DNA of 64,000 bases from Volvox africanus (GCA_030268105.1 BSDZ01000103.1:1926501-1990500), one strand, 5' to 3'. Positions 31,992 through 42,941 are shown, numbered from the stretch's first letter. Translations and numbers: made by a program. The notes: generated from the letters alone by a model not told the origin.

Positions 31992-34763
31992 ATGATACGG
32001 AAAGGCGCCCATGTGTTGCTTGTGAGGCCACAGGTGCAGTCGAATGCTACCACTGCGCAGTCCACCGTGAAGGATCTTGAGGTCGAAGCCCTCCTGCATA
32101 AATATGCTGATGTCTTTGGCGACATCCCAGGGCTCCCACCTATGCGACCTGTTGACCATACGATCCCTCTTGTGCCCGGAGCACAACCCGTTTCACGACC
32201 TATGTACAGGTTAAGCCCGTTGGATGAAGTGAAGCGGCAAATGGGGGATCTGCTCGCAAAGGGTATGATTCGGCCCAGCACATCGCCATATTCTGCGCCG
32301 ATATTGTTTGTCGGTAAGAAGGATGGGACGTTGCGTATGTGCATTGATTATCGGGGCTTGAATGCGACCACGATTAAAAATCGCTACCCTTTGCCGCGTG
32401 TCGATGACCTGCTTGATAAGCTGAAAGGCTCAGCTTATTTTTAATATATTCCAAAGCGCGCGAGTAGCATCTGAAGCATCTCGAGCTCGTGCTTGAGGTG
32501 ATGAAGCGGGAGCAATTGTTTGCTAAACGCGCCAAGTGTTTTTTGGCGCAGCCTCAGGTGGAGTATTTGGGCCACATCGTGTCGGCCACTGGAATAAGGA
32601 TGGACCCACGGAAGGCAGCTGTGGTTCGTGAGTGGCCCGCGCCGCAATACCTCACCGAACTACGCTACTTCTTGGGTTTGACCAACTACTTCCGTAAGTT
32701 TATCAAAAATTACTCTATTATTGCGGCCCCGCTTACGAATTTGACGAAGAAAGGAGGTTTCACTTCCCTCAAAGCCTGGACACCCGCGTGTCAGCAGGCA
32801 TTCAAAGAGCTCAAGCGAACCGTCGCCAACGACGTTACCCTCTCTTTTTCTGATTACTCGTTGCCATTCCGTGTTGAAGTTGTATCGGATGCTTCCTTGC
32901 ATGGAAGTGGCGCTGTATTGTTGCAGGAAGGACGATTGATCGCCTTCACGAGTAAAAAGTTCTCAGGTGCGGAGACCCAATATACAACCGGAGAGCAGGA
33001 GCTGTTGGCAGCTCTACATGCTTTGAAAGAGTGGCGCTGTTATCTCGAAGGCCACCCTTTTACCCTGAAGACCGATCACAAACCGCTGACATTCTTGCAG
33101 AGTGTCCTCACGCTTAACCGACGACAAGCCCGATGGATGGAATATCTATCTCCTTTCGACTGTACGTGGGAGTATATCGCCGGCTGAATTAATATTGCTG
33201 ACGCCCTCAGTTGACATCCATCATTGCATGCTGCGATTCTGGCAGCACCAGTTACTTGTTCTCGCAGTCAGGAGGTGCTGATAGCAGAGGATCTCACGCA
33301 ACGACTTAAGATGGCATATCAGGCCAATCCATGGTTTGCTTTACCAAGTAATGTGGAACACTTGCACAAGCGCAACGATTTGTGGCTACGAAAGGATGGC
33401 TTGATCACACAAATCGTCGTACCGAACGACGACGCTTTGCGCTACGATATTCTTGCGCGGTTCCATGAGGACCCGTTAGCAGGACATCCTGGAAGTACGC
33501 GACTGGCAGAGCTTGTACGATGCTTGTTCTGGTGGCCGCGCGTGGTGAAGGATGCCGAAAACTTCGTGCAAAGGTGCAGTTTATGCCAGCGCAATAAAGC
33601 ACTATCCGGTAAGGGCCAGGGTTTTCTACAACCTTTACCTATACCAAATGCCCTTGGGAAAGTGTTTCAATGGACTTCGTAGTCGTGCTGCCCAAAACTG
33701 AGGGGGGATACGACTCAGTGTTCGTTATGGTCGATTGGTTGACCAAGATGGTTCACTTAGCCCCCTGCACCTCGTCTTGCACCGCTGAGCAAACAGCACG
33801 ATTATTTTTTGATAATGTGGTCCGATTGCATGGCGTTCCTAAAAATGTGATCTCCGATCGCGGCGGTCAATTCACGTCTAAGTTTTGGGAAGCGCTATGT
33901 CAACTTGTCGGTATGCGCGTTCATTTGAGCACAGCATATCATCCACAATCCGATGGGCAAACCGAACGCACAAATCGCACGTTGGGCAATATGTTACTAA
34001 ATTTCGTGGGAAGCACACCCTCTGTGTGGGATACATTTCTGACTTCGGCAGAATTCGCGCTTAACAACGCTGTTAACCGCTCTACAGGTCAAAGTCCCTT
34101 CTTTCTGAATTATGGATTCCACCCTGCGCTACCCGTGTGGTGAGAGTTGGAGATAAATATCCCGGCGGCTAAAACCTTTGCCAAGTCGTTTCTATCCCGC
34201 ATGACAGACGCGAAGGCATGTTTGGACGCGGCACAACAACGGACGACGGACTATTATAATAAATCCAAGCGAGATGTAACATTTTCGGTGGGACAAATGG
34301 TACTATTGAACACTAAGAACTTGCGTTCGCTCGTCGATTGTTCCCGTAAATTGCTGCCTCGCTGGATTGGTCCATATCCCGTTGTTCGCATGGTAGGGAA
34401 TGTATCTGTGGAGCTATCCCTACCCTCTGACATGAATATCCATCCCACATTTCATATTTCCCTCATCCGCCCTTATCGCGGCACGACGCCCGTTACAAAC
34501 GACACTGATGCCCCTGCAGTAATAGACCCCGGTCCCGAGACCTGGATCGCAGGCAAGCAAAAAGTGTATGATATGGAACGAATACTGGATTATCGAGTTT
34601 GTCGTATAGGTCGACAACGACGAAAGCGGAAGGTGCACTAGTATCTGGTTAAATGGACTGGCTATTCTAGCGAGCATAATTCGTGGGAGCCGATGCATAA
34701 CTTCGCGCCGGAAATGAAGCCCCTATTGGAGGAAGCTCGCCTACGTGCCACGCAGACCCAATG
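31992..34763 (+). pseudogene. A2 RT-RNase H-integrase-chromodomain, RT core deleted
   Basis: RT is open to LKGSAYF (32444), then jumps to TATATTCC...EHLKHLE-like text. About 320 bp including the YLDD active site is gone, apparently by deletion at an ATTTT microhomology. RNase H is readable 32489-33187, with TGA in YIAG-x-INIA. Integrase has both zinc Cys (CSLC) and a DD35E core ([27 protein letters not shown]). TGA at 34141-34143 (Arg of LPVW-RELE) and TAG at 34639-34641 (Glu of VH-EYLVKW) match A1. The chromodomain runs from 34642 and ends QTQ-TGA. Confidence 0.88.
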
Positions 34764-34786
34764 ATCTCTGCAGTCGATGCTGTCCG

Positions 34787-34820
34787 ATGCAGCGAGGACG
34801 CTGCATACGGGAGGGGGGAT
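34787..34820 (+). promoter_or_regulatory. A2 hairpin and polypurine tract
   Basis: ATGCAGCG-AGGA-CGCTGCAT (34787-34806), perfect, then GGGAGGGGGGAT (34809-34820), 3 nt before the LTR. Same arrangement as A1 and B1. Confidence 0.75.
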
Positions 34821-34823
34821 AGT

Positions 34824-35639
34824 TGTTGTACGCGGGTTCGATCACCGTTTGCACCAAAATAGACCGCAACCCATTCGAGCATTATGAAGCATGATATATT
34901 TATATTAGCAAGATATATTCGAGTATATCTAGCTAATCAGGCACGTTGCATGATAATCTACAACATCATGCTGTTGGTCAACATGTTTGACTCGACGCTG
35001 ATAATTTATGTGCGATCTATGCATTGGCATATTATATAACGTAATAATACTTTAAATATTATTATCTCATCTACGTCATAAACCATATGCGTATGCAAGA
35101 ATGCGACGATCGCGATGGTTGGGTCGGCAACCGAATATCGATATTCGGACCTTCACATATTGCATGCGTTGCATCCATTAATATCACGGATTACGTGATA
35201 TTTAGAATAGTGCTACGAAGGTACTCACACTTGAGATCGAAATCCAGTGAGACCTGTACTGCACATCGGTATCACGACGTGATAGGTGCGAGGACGGCCG
35301 CCTAGAGACCAAAGTCGGCTTGACGCTATGTTGGGGTCAAGTACTCACGTACTTAACTCGGTCTGATTCTGATATATACGTTTTACTCATTTATATTCGG
35401 CCTGAGCTATTCTAGCATACCATCTCCAGCCGGATGATGAACATTGCCCGCGGGGTCTGACGGCAGACTTCTAATTTGCAACTGAAGATCATTGTAAGTT
35501 GAATCTTTCCTTATTTATCAGTCTTCCGCTGTCATGTTGCTTGCACTGAAGTGTGTTGCTGTTCGTAAGCACCATGCACGTGTAGCTAATACTCAGACGT
35601 GCAGATTCAGTGCATGATCGAACAAGGAAGGATACAACA
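34824..35639 (+). mobile_element. A2 3' LTR (816 bp)
   Basis: TGTTGTACGCG to GGATACAACA. Hairpin AAGTAC-TCAC-GTACTT here has a loop different from other A LTRs (CTGT, CCGT) with the stem kept. Visibly diverged from the 5' LTR, so A2 is much older than C. Confidence 0.93.
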
Positions 35640-36205
35640 GTAGCAATCGATTGCACCCAAGGCCTCACAAGCAATTCATGGGTGTTTTTCCTTATCATTG
35701 ATAAGATTGCCTTACACCCCTCAAGCTTGGGTTCTTTATTTCGGCGAACGGACGCCGCTTAACCAACATTAACCACAGGCTCCACACAGTTCCGCCCTCC
35801 TCTGGTGTGACATCTTGGTACGACAGACAAGGTACCTTAGGCGATAGGTTCCCTTTTGCACAATGGCCAATTGTGCTGGACTCCATATCGATGCGCGCAC
35901 GGTACTGTCGTTATGTCGCGGCACCCAATGTCCATGTAGTGCTGTCTCCAAGAGACCTTGTTGCACTCGTTGGGCCCTAACATGCAGAGGGTCTTCCGTA
36001 GACTAAGGGTGATTCTGCCCATGATGGGATGCTTACCCTCATCAACGAGGGTAACCTGTCACAATCAGACGACTGTGGGGTCGACCCCAACACATTCACC
36101 TCCTTTGCCGAGATGAAGTCGTCACTGGCACTGGTATCCTCAAGTGCCTTCATCATTTGACCAGTGAGGCCGACTTCAATAACAGAAACACAATAACCTG
36201 TCGGA
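35640..36205 (-). pseudogene. A3 pol fragment 4 (protease region)
   Basis: Minus strand: [40 protein letters not shown] and downstream text, frameshifted, with the same DTSA protease change as A2. Cut on the right by A4, whose target duplication half would be TCGGA (36201-36205). The 5' end of A3 lies beyond A4. Confidence 0.85.
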
Positions 36206-37019
36206 TGTTGTACGCCGGTTCGATCACAATTCACACCGAAATAGGTCGCAATACATTCGAGCATTGTGAAGCATGATATAAGCATATTAGCATGATATAC
36301 TCGAGTATATCTAGCTAATCAGGCATGTCGCATTAACATCCAAGACATCGCGCTGTCGGTCAACATGTTTGACTCGAGGCTGATAATTAATGCGTGACCT
36401 ATCCATTGGCATATTATATCACATAATAATACTTTAAATATTAATACCTCATCTGTGTCATAAACCATACGCGTATGCAAGAATGTGACGATCACGATGG
36501 TTGGGTCGGCAACCGAATATCGATATTCGGACCTTCACATATTGCATGCGTTGCATCCATTAATATCACGGATTACGCGATACTTAGAATAGTGCTTCGG
36601 AGGTACTCACACTTGAGATCGGAATCCAGTGAGACCTGTACTGCACATCGGTATCGCGACGTGATAGGTGCGAGGACGGCCGCCTAGAGACCGAAGTCGG
36701 CTTGCGCTACTTTGGACCAAGTACCTGTGTACTTAACTCGATCTAATTCGCATACATACGTTATACTCATTTATATTCGGCCTGAGCTATTCTAGCATAC
36801 CATCTCCAGCCGGATGATAAACATTGCCCGCGGGGTCTGACGGCAGACTTCTAATTTGCAACTGAAGATCATTGTAAGCGGAATCTTTCCTTATTTATCA
36901 GTCTTCCGCTGTCACTTCACTCGCATTGAATCGCCTTGTTGTTCGTAAGCACGGTGTGCACGTAGCTAACATCCAGACGTGCAGATTCAGTGCATGATCG
37001 AAGAAGGAAGGATACAACA
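36206..37019 (+). mobile_element. A4 5' LTR (814 bp)
   Basis: TGTTGTACGCCGG to GGATACAACA, followed by PBS TGGTATCGAGAC (37024-37035). Start of element A4, whose 3' half is not in the window. Confidence 0.92.
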
Positions 37020-37406
37020 AATTTGGTATCGAGACAGGTTCGTTGCCTGACTGTCTCACGGTGATAAATCGGAAGTAAGTTCTCACTTTGGTGATTGTCG
37101 ACGATGGCCGACGTAGCTCTCTAGACATCTTTGCCAAAGAACTTGGACGTGCCATTTTGGACGCCGTTGCTTCCGGTTTGTGATTGCTGCTGTCCTTTTA
37201 GAGTTGCCTGCATTTGTTGTGGGAGCTTGCGTTCTGAGTTGCAGGTGAATCTAGTTGTCCGGCACTGCTTGCGATATTTCCTGGTTATAATCTACATTCT
37301 GACCAGTGGAGACTTTGATCGCACGGACTACTAAGATTGGGACCAGCTGAGCACGTACTCGCTATACTTGCTCGCAATCCTGAAGAGTACTGTCGCCACT
37401 ACGACT
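37020..37406 (+). other. A4 leader with intron 1 kept and intron 2 precisely absent
   Basis: Exon-1-like text LDIFAKELGRAILDAVASG (~37120-37176) then GTTTGT...GTTGCAG (~37177-37244), the predicted intron 1. Exon-2-like sequence ends AAGAGTACTGTCG and continues directly with CCACTACGACTATGG, which in A2 lies after the TTGGCAG acceptor. So the 289 bp of A2 30068-30356 are missing with no scar, leaving exon 2 and gag in one frame. Confidence 0.7.
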
Positions 37407-37873
37407 ATGGATGGAGCTGTGGATCAACGGGGTCTGCTGTCGCCTCAAATACGGGACCACGCCAGTATTCCTGAGGTGATGAAACTCACGATCCCTGTGC
37501 CTAAGCTTCATATTGCGTATGATGAGAAGCCTAGGACCCCCGGACGTAGTGTTGCTGATGCAACTCGTGCATATGTGCGCAATACTAACAAGTACCTATA
37601 GGCGGTCCATGGTGGTGGAAATAATGGTATTAAATGCCTCTTTGTCGGCAATACCCTCTCGGGCGCGGCAAAAGACTGGTATGACGAGTGGACCTCTGCA
37701 CGGAGTGACTTCACGTTCGATGAATTGATTGCTGCATTGCTTGTACGATTTGCTACGGAGGTACATGCACGTAATGTTGAGGCCCGTAAGGCATTTGCGC
37801 AAGGCACATATTACATGCGTGCACATGAAAATGTACCTGCGTACCAGTCACGCTTCGAAGCACTAGTGACACC
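37407..37873 (+). pseudogene. gag: A4 gag, capsid part, cut by the D insertion
   Basis: DQRGLLSPQIRDHASIPE then capsid text; TAG at 37600-37602 replaces the Gln of KYLQAVHGG; resumes GNNGIKCLFVGNTLSGAAKD, FTFDELIAALLVRF, YQSRFEALVTP, where D starts. At the capsid start the codons are GAG|GTG ATG, a GT donor-like form of the B1 GAG|TTG ATG. Confidence 0.85.
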
Positions 37874-38227
37874 TGTAGGAAACTACATTTACCTTAGAGA
37901 AATAGGCCCAGATAAAGCGGTAGGCAATCATGCAATAAGCATGATGCCTAACCAAAAACTAACTACGAGTAAACTTCGCGATTGGCAAAGAAGATTGCCG
38001 TACATCTTGGCTAGGTGAGCCAATATTAAAGTCACCCAGGTGAAGAGCTAAGGCCTGACATTTTAGTATCACACTACTAATTGTTCGGAGTTCAAGACTC
38101 CGCTGTCACCGATTATTCCCAATAGATGTACAATTTCGCGACGCTAACTTACTTGCGAGCTATCTCTAAATCTACAAAAGCTACGCTTCCGCACAAATCT
38201 AGTAGCATACTGAAAGGGGCTGCTACA
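37874..38227 (+). mobile_element. D unit 1 LTR (354 bp)
   Basis: Bounded by TGTAG and CTACA. The PBS TGGTAGCGAGGGTCTGAG starts at 38230; its complement ends CCTCGCTACCA, compatible with an initiator-Met-type acceptor arm. Different from the A/B/C PBS. CAG|GTGAGA, a strong donor-like site, lies between PBS and gag. Confidence 0.85.
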
Positions 38228-38282
38228 ATTGGTAGCGAGGGTCTGAGCAACGATCCTCCTCAGGTGAGATAGACTTTGCGCA

Positions 38283-39236
38283 ATGCCACGCAACACTCCC
38301 ACCACAACCACAAATCCTCCGCAGCAAAAAGCGCGGAAGGAACTCTTACGTTTTAAATGTAAAAATCTCAATAAAATTTTGCGACTAGAGCGTTTAGCCG
38401 CCATAGCCGCCAATCGACGACCACATCGGATAAACATTGAACCTACGGAAACGGTGCCTTCGGCTCCAGTAATTCCCACCAATAATTTTAATAGTAATAT
38501 TCCTATTATCCGCGGGCCCCAGGAACCAATGACGGATGATGGAGATGCCGCGTTACCTCCCAATGGTCTGCCGCAGCGCACACCAGAACAAACGCGCGCG
38601 GCCCAACACGTCGCAGAATCAATGCACAACACAACCCATAAGCGTGTTGTTGCATTAGAAAGCGAAATCACGCAACTTAAGGAGTCCTTCGAAAATCAGA
38701 TGGGTGCCCTCCGCGCGGATACGGACCGCACGCGAGCCCTATTAGAACAGATTTTCGAACGCCTTTCGGAGCGTTCACAATCATCTGAAGCGGCCGACTC
38801 ACGCAAAAAAGCGATCCTAGATATTATTTCCACAATCGCTGGGTCGAGCATCGCAACCCTTTTGCCTAAGGATGCCCTCCAGCAAACAACGCTGCAAGCC
38901 ATCCTAGAGAAACACCTAGTTCCGGTGCCAAAACTCGAGGAGATTCAGTCCCTTTGGGTGGAAGCAACCGCACACCTAGCTGGGGGTAGCAATTCTCAGA
39001 CAACCGCCCCAAAATCCAGCCGGCCAAGTGAGGGCTGGCAGTCCGTGAGCAAGAAGCCCCGGACCGACCACACTTCTGACAAGCCTCCTAGTACCCGGTG
39101 CCGCTATTGCCATGGCTTTAAGAAGCTAGGCCAGTCTTGGCCGGACCACGTAGTGGACTGTTCCAAGGCGATCAAGGCTGAGGTGGAAAAGAAGTTGGCG
39201 CTTGCTGCCCGGCTCGAATCTAAAATGCACGAATAG
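38283..39236 (+). CDS. gag: D unit 1 Gag, short form without capsid (317 aa)
   Basis: ATG 38283 to TAG. N-terminal basic region (LLRFKCKNLNKILRLERLA), a Pro-rich spacer, a likely coiled coil (~115-150, VVALESEITQLKESFENQMG), a helical block (DIISTIAGSSIATLLPKD), then at 39032/39033 a direct jump from RPSE to GWQSVSKK, and a zinc motif CRYCHGFKKLGQSWPDHVVDC (CX2CX12HX3C, key residues only). Compared with unit 2 it lacks 213 residues, all of the capsid domain, in frame. Private changes here: Cys in RFKCK and Ile in EEIQSL. Confidence 0.9.
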   Translation: MPRNTPTTTTNPPQQKARKELLRFKCKNLNKILRLERLAAIAANRRPHRINIEPTETVPSAPVIPTNNFNSNIPIIRGPQEPMTDDGDAALPPNGLPQRTPEQTRAAQHVAESMHNTTHKRVVALESEITQLKESFENQMGALRADTDRTRALLEQIFERLSERSQSSEAADSRKKAILDIISTIAGSSIATLLPKDALQQTTLQAILEKHLVPVPKLEEIQSLWVEATAHLAGGSNSQTTAPKSSRPSEGWQSVSKKPRTDHTSDKPPSTRCRYCHGFKKLGQSWPDHVVDCSKAIKAEVEKKLALAARLESKMHE

Positions 39237-41084
39237 GACCCTGGCAAGCGTGTGGAGGAATGTGAACCAGTTAAACTGGTTGCACCAGATGGAGAGTTTG
39301 TGTTGCCCATGACCGACAGCCCTCAGACTGATCGGATGTTCCGGCCTGATGAATTCCGTCAGGTTGAGACCCAACTCGGCCGTCAATTTACCTTTGACGC
39401 CACATGTAACGATTTGGGCAATAATAGTCTCTGTCCACGTTTTGCCTCTCCATCAAACCCATTTGCGACCCATAATCTTGCGGGTGAGTTTGCTTGGATT
39501 AATCCTCCTTACAATCACATTGCTCAATGGCAAAAACGCTATAACTCCTACAAACACAAAGATCCAGAAAATACCTCTGCAGTCTTTGTAGTCCCCAAGT
39601 GGAGCTCAATAGAGCACAGTATGCGAGCAGCAGGCTTTCGCCTGATCAAAACATATGCACCAGGGAAACAATTGTTCCTGAAGAAAAGTTGCACCGGAGT
39701 ACGGGAGCTTATGCCCGGTGTCCCATGGCCTCTCCAGCTATGGTATGACCGACCGTCCACTACCGTGCACTTGAACTCCATAGTTGGTTCTACACCTTCT
39801 ATGATCTTTGATGCTCAACTGTGCCAAACGGCCTGCAAAGTCTTGGCCGATTCCGGTGCCAATTGTAAAGGTACCGCAGACGGGTTTATATCCCTAACAG
39901 CCGTTACGAAAATGGCCCTTGCTCTCAAACCCACACTTACCAGCTCAGTTAAAGTGGCTAATGGCAACACAGAACTGATTGAGGGCTCAGTTGTTACCAA
40001 TCTTCAAATTGACAAGTTCCACGACACAGTCAAACTCCTTGTTCTAAAGCAAGATGTCCCAGGTGTTGATATTATCCTGGCTAATGACTGGTTAGAAAAA
40101 CGAAAAGCCACAATGTGCTGGGCAACTCATACCCTGACAGTGTATAAGAAGCCAAATGATGCGTATACGTTTACGCCATCCCTTTGGTCTTCCCCGGGTA
40201 TCGACACTAACCTTGATGCGATTACCCTCATGAACTATGTCACTGCAACACTTTATGCAGCGACTACTGTCGAGACGGTATCTGTGAAAGCAGCAGGCAA
40301 ACGAATTGCTAAAGGAGCACGGAGTTATCTCCTACTTGTGCAAGCAGAGGAGCACACTCCAACTCCTGACCCCAGTTCCGGTGGGAATAATCTCCTAGCT
40401 AATTTGAAGTTATCAGAATTACTGGAGGAATACAAAGATGTATTCGAGGACCTTCAAGGCCTCCCCCCCGACCGGGCCATTGGTCACACGATTCCTTTAG
40501 TGGATGATGCCATACCACCCGCTAAACGAGCCTATAGGCTCACCCAACTGGAGCAACAAGAGGTCAAGAAGCAAGTTACCGAACTGCTCAATAAGGGATA
40601 TATCGAACCCTCTACCTCACCCTATGGGGCTCCAGTTCTCTTTGTTGAAAAGGCAAATGGGCAAGGACTACGCATGGTCTTAGACTACCGTGCGCTTAAT
40701 AAACTGACCATCAAACGGCGGTATCCCATGCCCAATATTACGGACCTTTTCGACCAACTCCAAGGAGCTACCATTTTCAGCTCCCTGGACTTACAGCAGG
40801 GGTATCATCAAATACTGATCTCTCCACAGGATGTGGAGAAAACGGCCTTCATAGCCCCAGGCATGGGCCAGTTTCAGTTTAAGGTACTTTGCTTTGGACT
40901 TACCAATGCCCCTGCAACGTTCCAAGCAGTGATAAATCGTGTAGGAAACTACATTTACCTTAGAGAAATAGGCCCAGATAAAGCGGTAGGCAATCATGCA
41001 ATAAGCATGATGCCTAACCGAAAACTAACTACGAGTAAACTTCGCGATTGGCAAAGAAGATTGCCGTACATCTTGGCTAGGTGA
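39237..41084 (+). pseudogene. D unit 1 truncated pol (Dam-like, protease, partial RT)
   Basis: In frame with gag after UAG. Residues counted from GTG 39252: Dam-methylase-like domain ~30-165 with FDATCND, N84-P-P-Y87 and PGKQLF; protease D200-S-G-A; RT from [20 protein letters not shown] through [18 protein letters not shown] to FQAVINR. At 40940 the frame passes into the next LTR and ends at TGA 41084. RT lacks the YxDD motif, so it cannot polymerise. Private variants KRYNSY and VDDAIPP. Confidence 0.88.
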
Positions 41085-41293
41085 GCCAATATTAAAGTCA
41101 CCCAGGTGAAGAGCTAAGGCCTGACATTTTAGTATCACACTACTAATTGTTCGGAGTTCAAGACTCCGCTGTCACCGATTATTCCCAATAGATGTACAAT
41201 TTCGCGACGCTAACTTACTTGCGAGCTATCTCTAAATCTACAAAAGCTACGCTTCCGCACAAATCTAGTAGCATACTGAAAGGGGCTGCTACA
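40940..41293 (+). mobile_element. D unit 2 LTR
   Basis: Joined directly to RT of unit 1 as AATCG|TGTAGG. A CGA/TGA polymorphism inside the LTR decides where the preceding pol frame ends; here CGA. Confidence 0.88.
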
Positions 41294-41348
41294 ATTGGTA
41301 GCGAGGGTCTGAGCAACGATCCTCCTCAGGTGAGATAAACTTTGCGCA

Positions 41349-42941
41349 ATGCCACGCGACACTCCCACCACAACCACAAATCCTCCGCAGCAAAAAGCGC
41401 GGAAGGAACTCTTACGTTTTAAACGTAAAAATCTCAATAAAATTTTGCGACTAGAGCGTTTAGCTGCCATAGCCGCCAATCGACGACCACATCGGATAAA
41501 CATTGAACCTACGGAAACGGTGCCTTCGGCTCCAGTAATTCCCACCAATAATTTTAATAGTAATATTCCTATTATCCGCGGGCCCCAGGAACCAATGACG
41601 GATGATGGAGATGCCGCGTTACCTCCCAATGGTCTGCCGCAGCGCACACCAGAACAAACGCGCGCGGCCCAACACGTCGCAGAATCAATGCGCAACACAA
41701 CCCATAAGCGTGTTGTTGCATTAGAAAGCGAAATCACGCAACTTAAGGAGTCCTTCGAAAATCAGATGGGTGCCCTCCGCGCGGATACGGACCGCACGCG
41801 AGCCCTATTAGAACAGATTTTCGAACGCCTTTCGGAGCGTTCACAATCATCTGAAGCGGCCGACTCACGCAAAAAAGCGATCCTAGATATTATTTCCACA
41901 ATCGCTGGGTCGAGCATCGCAACCCTTTTGCCTAAGGATGCCCTCCAGCAAACAACGCTGCAAGCCATCCTAGAGAAACACCTAGTTCCGGTGCCAAAAC
42001 TCGAGGAGGTTCAGTCCCTTTGGGTGGAAGCAACCGCACACCTAGCTGGGGGTAGCAATTCTCAGACAACCGCCCCAAAATCCAGCCGGCCAAGTGAGGT
42101 AAGCCCTATTAGACGGGTTCCGCATCCCCCCAAATTTTCTGGGAAGAAGGATAGCACCATCACTTGCACCCGGTCCTGGTTCAATGTACTCATGCAATAT
42201 TTCGACCTGATGAACATGGACCCATTTGAGCACATAGTGTACTTCTTAACGGGCAAAGCACAGGTCTGGGCAGCAGATGTCCTAGAGATGCACAAGTCGG
42301 GCAAGAAACCCCTCACACGTGAAACCTTAAGGGCGGCATTTCTCCTGCAATATGGGGACACGCAACACAACACTGCCATGGCAGCAAGGGATCGCTTGCA
42401 CTCTCACGAATACGACATGAAAACTGCTGAAACCGTTGCTGAGTACACACAGCGCTTCCATGATGTCCTATGCGAAGCTAAGGACATGGATAAAGCCGAC
42501 CAGATTAGCTGGTACATCAAAGGCTTAGTTCCAACACTTCGGGGTCGGTGTGCAACCGACGATGAGGGCAAGGACTGGCAGGATTTAGATAAATGCATCC
42601 TATATGCAGTCGGCCAAGAGGTCCGGTGGAAGGCAGGGAAAGATAAGACTGCCATCGTTGAGCTGAAAGCGGCTACGGTAACCACCCCTAAATCCAGACA
42701 TCCCTACCAAAAACGCCCTATTTCCCGATTTCAACAGGGCTGGCAGTCCGTGAGCAAGAAGCCCCGGACCGACCACACTTCTGACAAGCCTCCTAGTACC
42801 CGGTGCCGCTATTGCCATGGCTTTAAGAAGCCAGGCCAGTCTTGGCCGGACCACGTAGTGGACTGTTCCAAGGCGATCAAGGCTGAGGCGGAAAAGAAGT
42901 TGGCGCTTGCTGCCCGGCTCGAATCTAAAATGCACGAATAG
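41349..42941 (+). CDS. gag: D unit 2 Gag, long form with capsid (530 aa)
   Basis: Same N-terminus and C-terminus as unit 1, with the extra 213 residues: RRVPHPPKFSGKKD, SWFNVLMQYFDLMN, YFLTGKAQVWAADVLEMH, LRAAFLLQYGD, AEYTQRFHDVLCEA and DQISWYIKGLVPTLRGRCA. This is the Retrotrans_gag-like capsid pattern. Linked differences from short units: Arg in ESMRNTTH, Pro in KKPGQSW, Ala in EAEKK. Ends in TAG, in frame with pol. Confidence 0.93.
   Translation: MPRDTPTTTTNPPQQKARKELLRFKRKNLNKILRLERLAAIAANRRPHRINIEPTETVPSAPVIPTNNFNSNIPIIRGPQEPMTDDGDAALPPNGLPQRTPEQTRAAQHVAESMRNTTHKRVVALESEITQLKESFENQMGALRADTDRTRALLEQIFERLSERSQSSEAADSRKKAILDIISTIAGSSIATLLPKDALQQTTLQAILEKHLVPVPKLEEVQSLWVEATAHLAGGSNSQTTAPKSSRPSEVSPIRRVPHPPKFSGKKDSTITCTRSWFNVLMQYFDLMNMDPFEHIVYFLTGKAQVWAADVLEMHKSGKKPLTRETLRAAFLLQYGDTQHNTAMAARDRLHSHEYDMKTAETVAEYTQRFHDVLCEAKDMDKADQISWYIKGLVPTLRGRCATDDEGKDWQDLDKCILYAVGQEVRWKAGKDKTAIVELKAATVTTPKSRHPYQKRPISRFQQGWQSVSKKPRTDHTSDKPPSTRCRYCHGFKKPGQSWPDHVVDCSKAIKAEAEKKLALAARLESKMHE
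42099..42737 (+). other. D unit 2: 639-bp capsid-coding segment with GT-AG ends (exitron candidate)
   Basis: Boundaries CCAAGTGAG|GTAAGCCC and GATTTCAACAG|GGCTGG. The donor fits the AG|GTAAG consensus and the acceptor has a pyrimidine-rich lead (CCTATTTCCCGATTTCAACAG region). 639 is a multiple of three and the junction is phase 0. Units 1, 3 and 4 have exactly the joined flanks. Confidence 0.75.

Larger units (their letters stand above)
28887..35639 (+). mobile_element. A2: full-length but decayed family A element
   Basis: 6753 bp with LTRs 28887-29700 and 34824-35639, flanked by GTAGC (28882-28886, 35640-35644). Gag capsid region open; protease region frameshifted; RT lacks its catalytic core; several stops in RNase H and integrase. 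Keeps both predicted leader introns. Inserted in A3 in opposite orientation. Confidence 0.93.
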
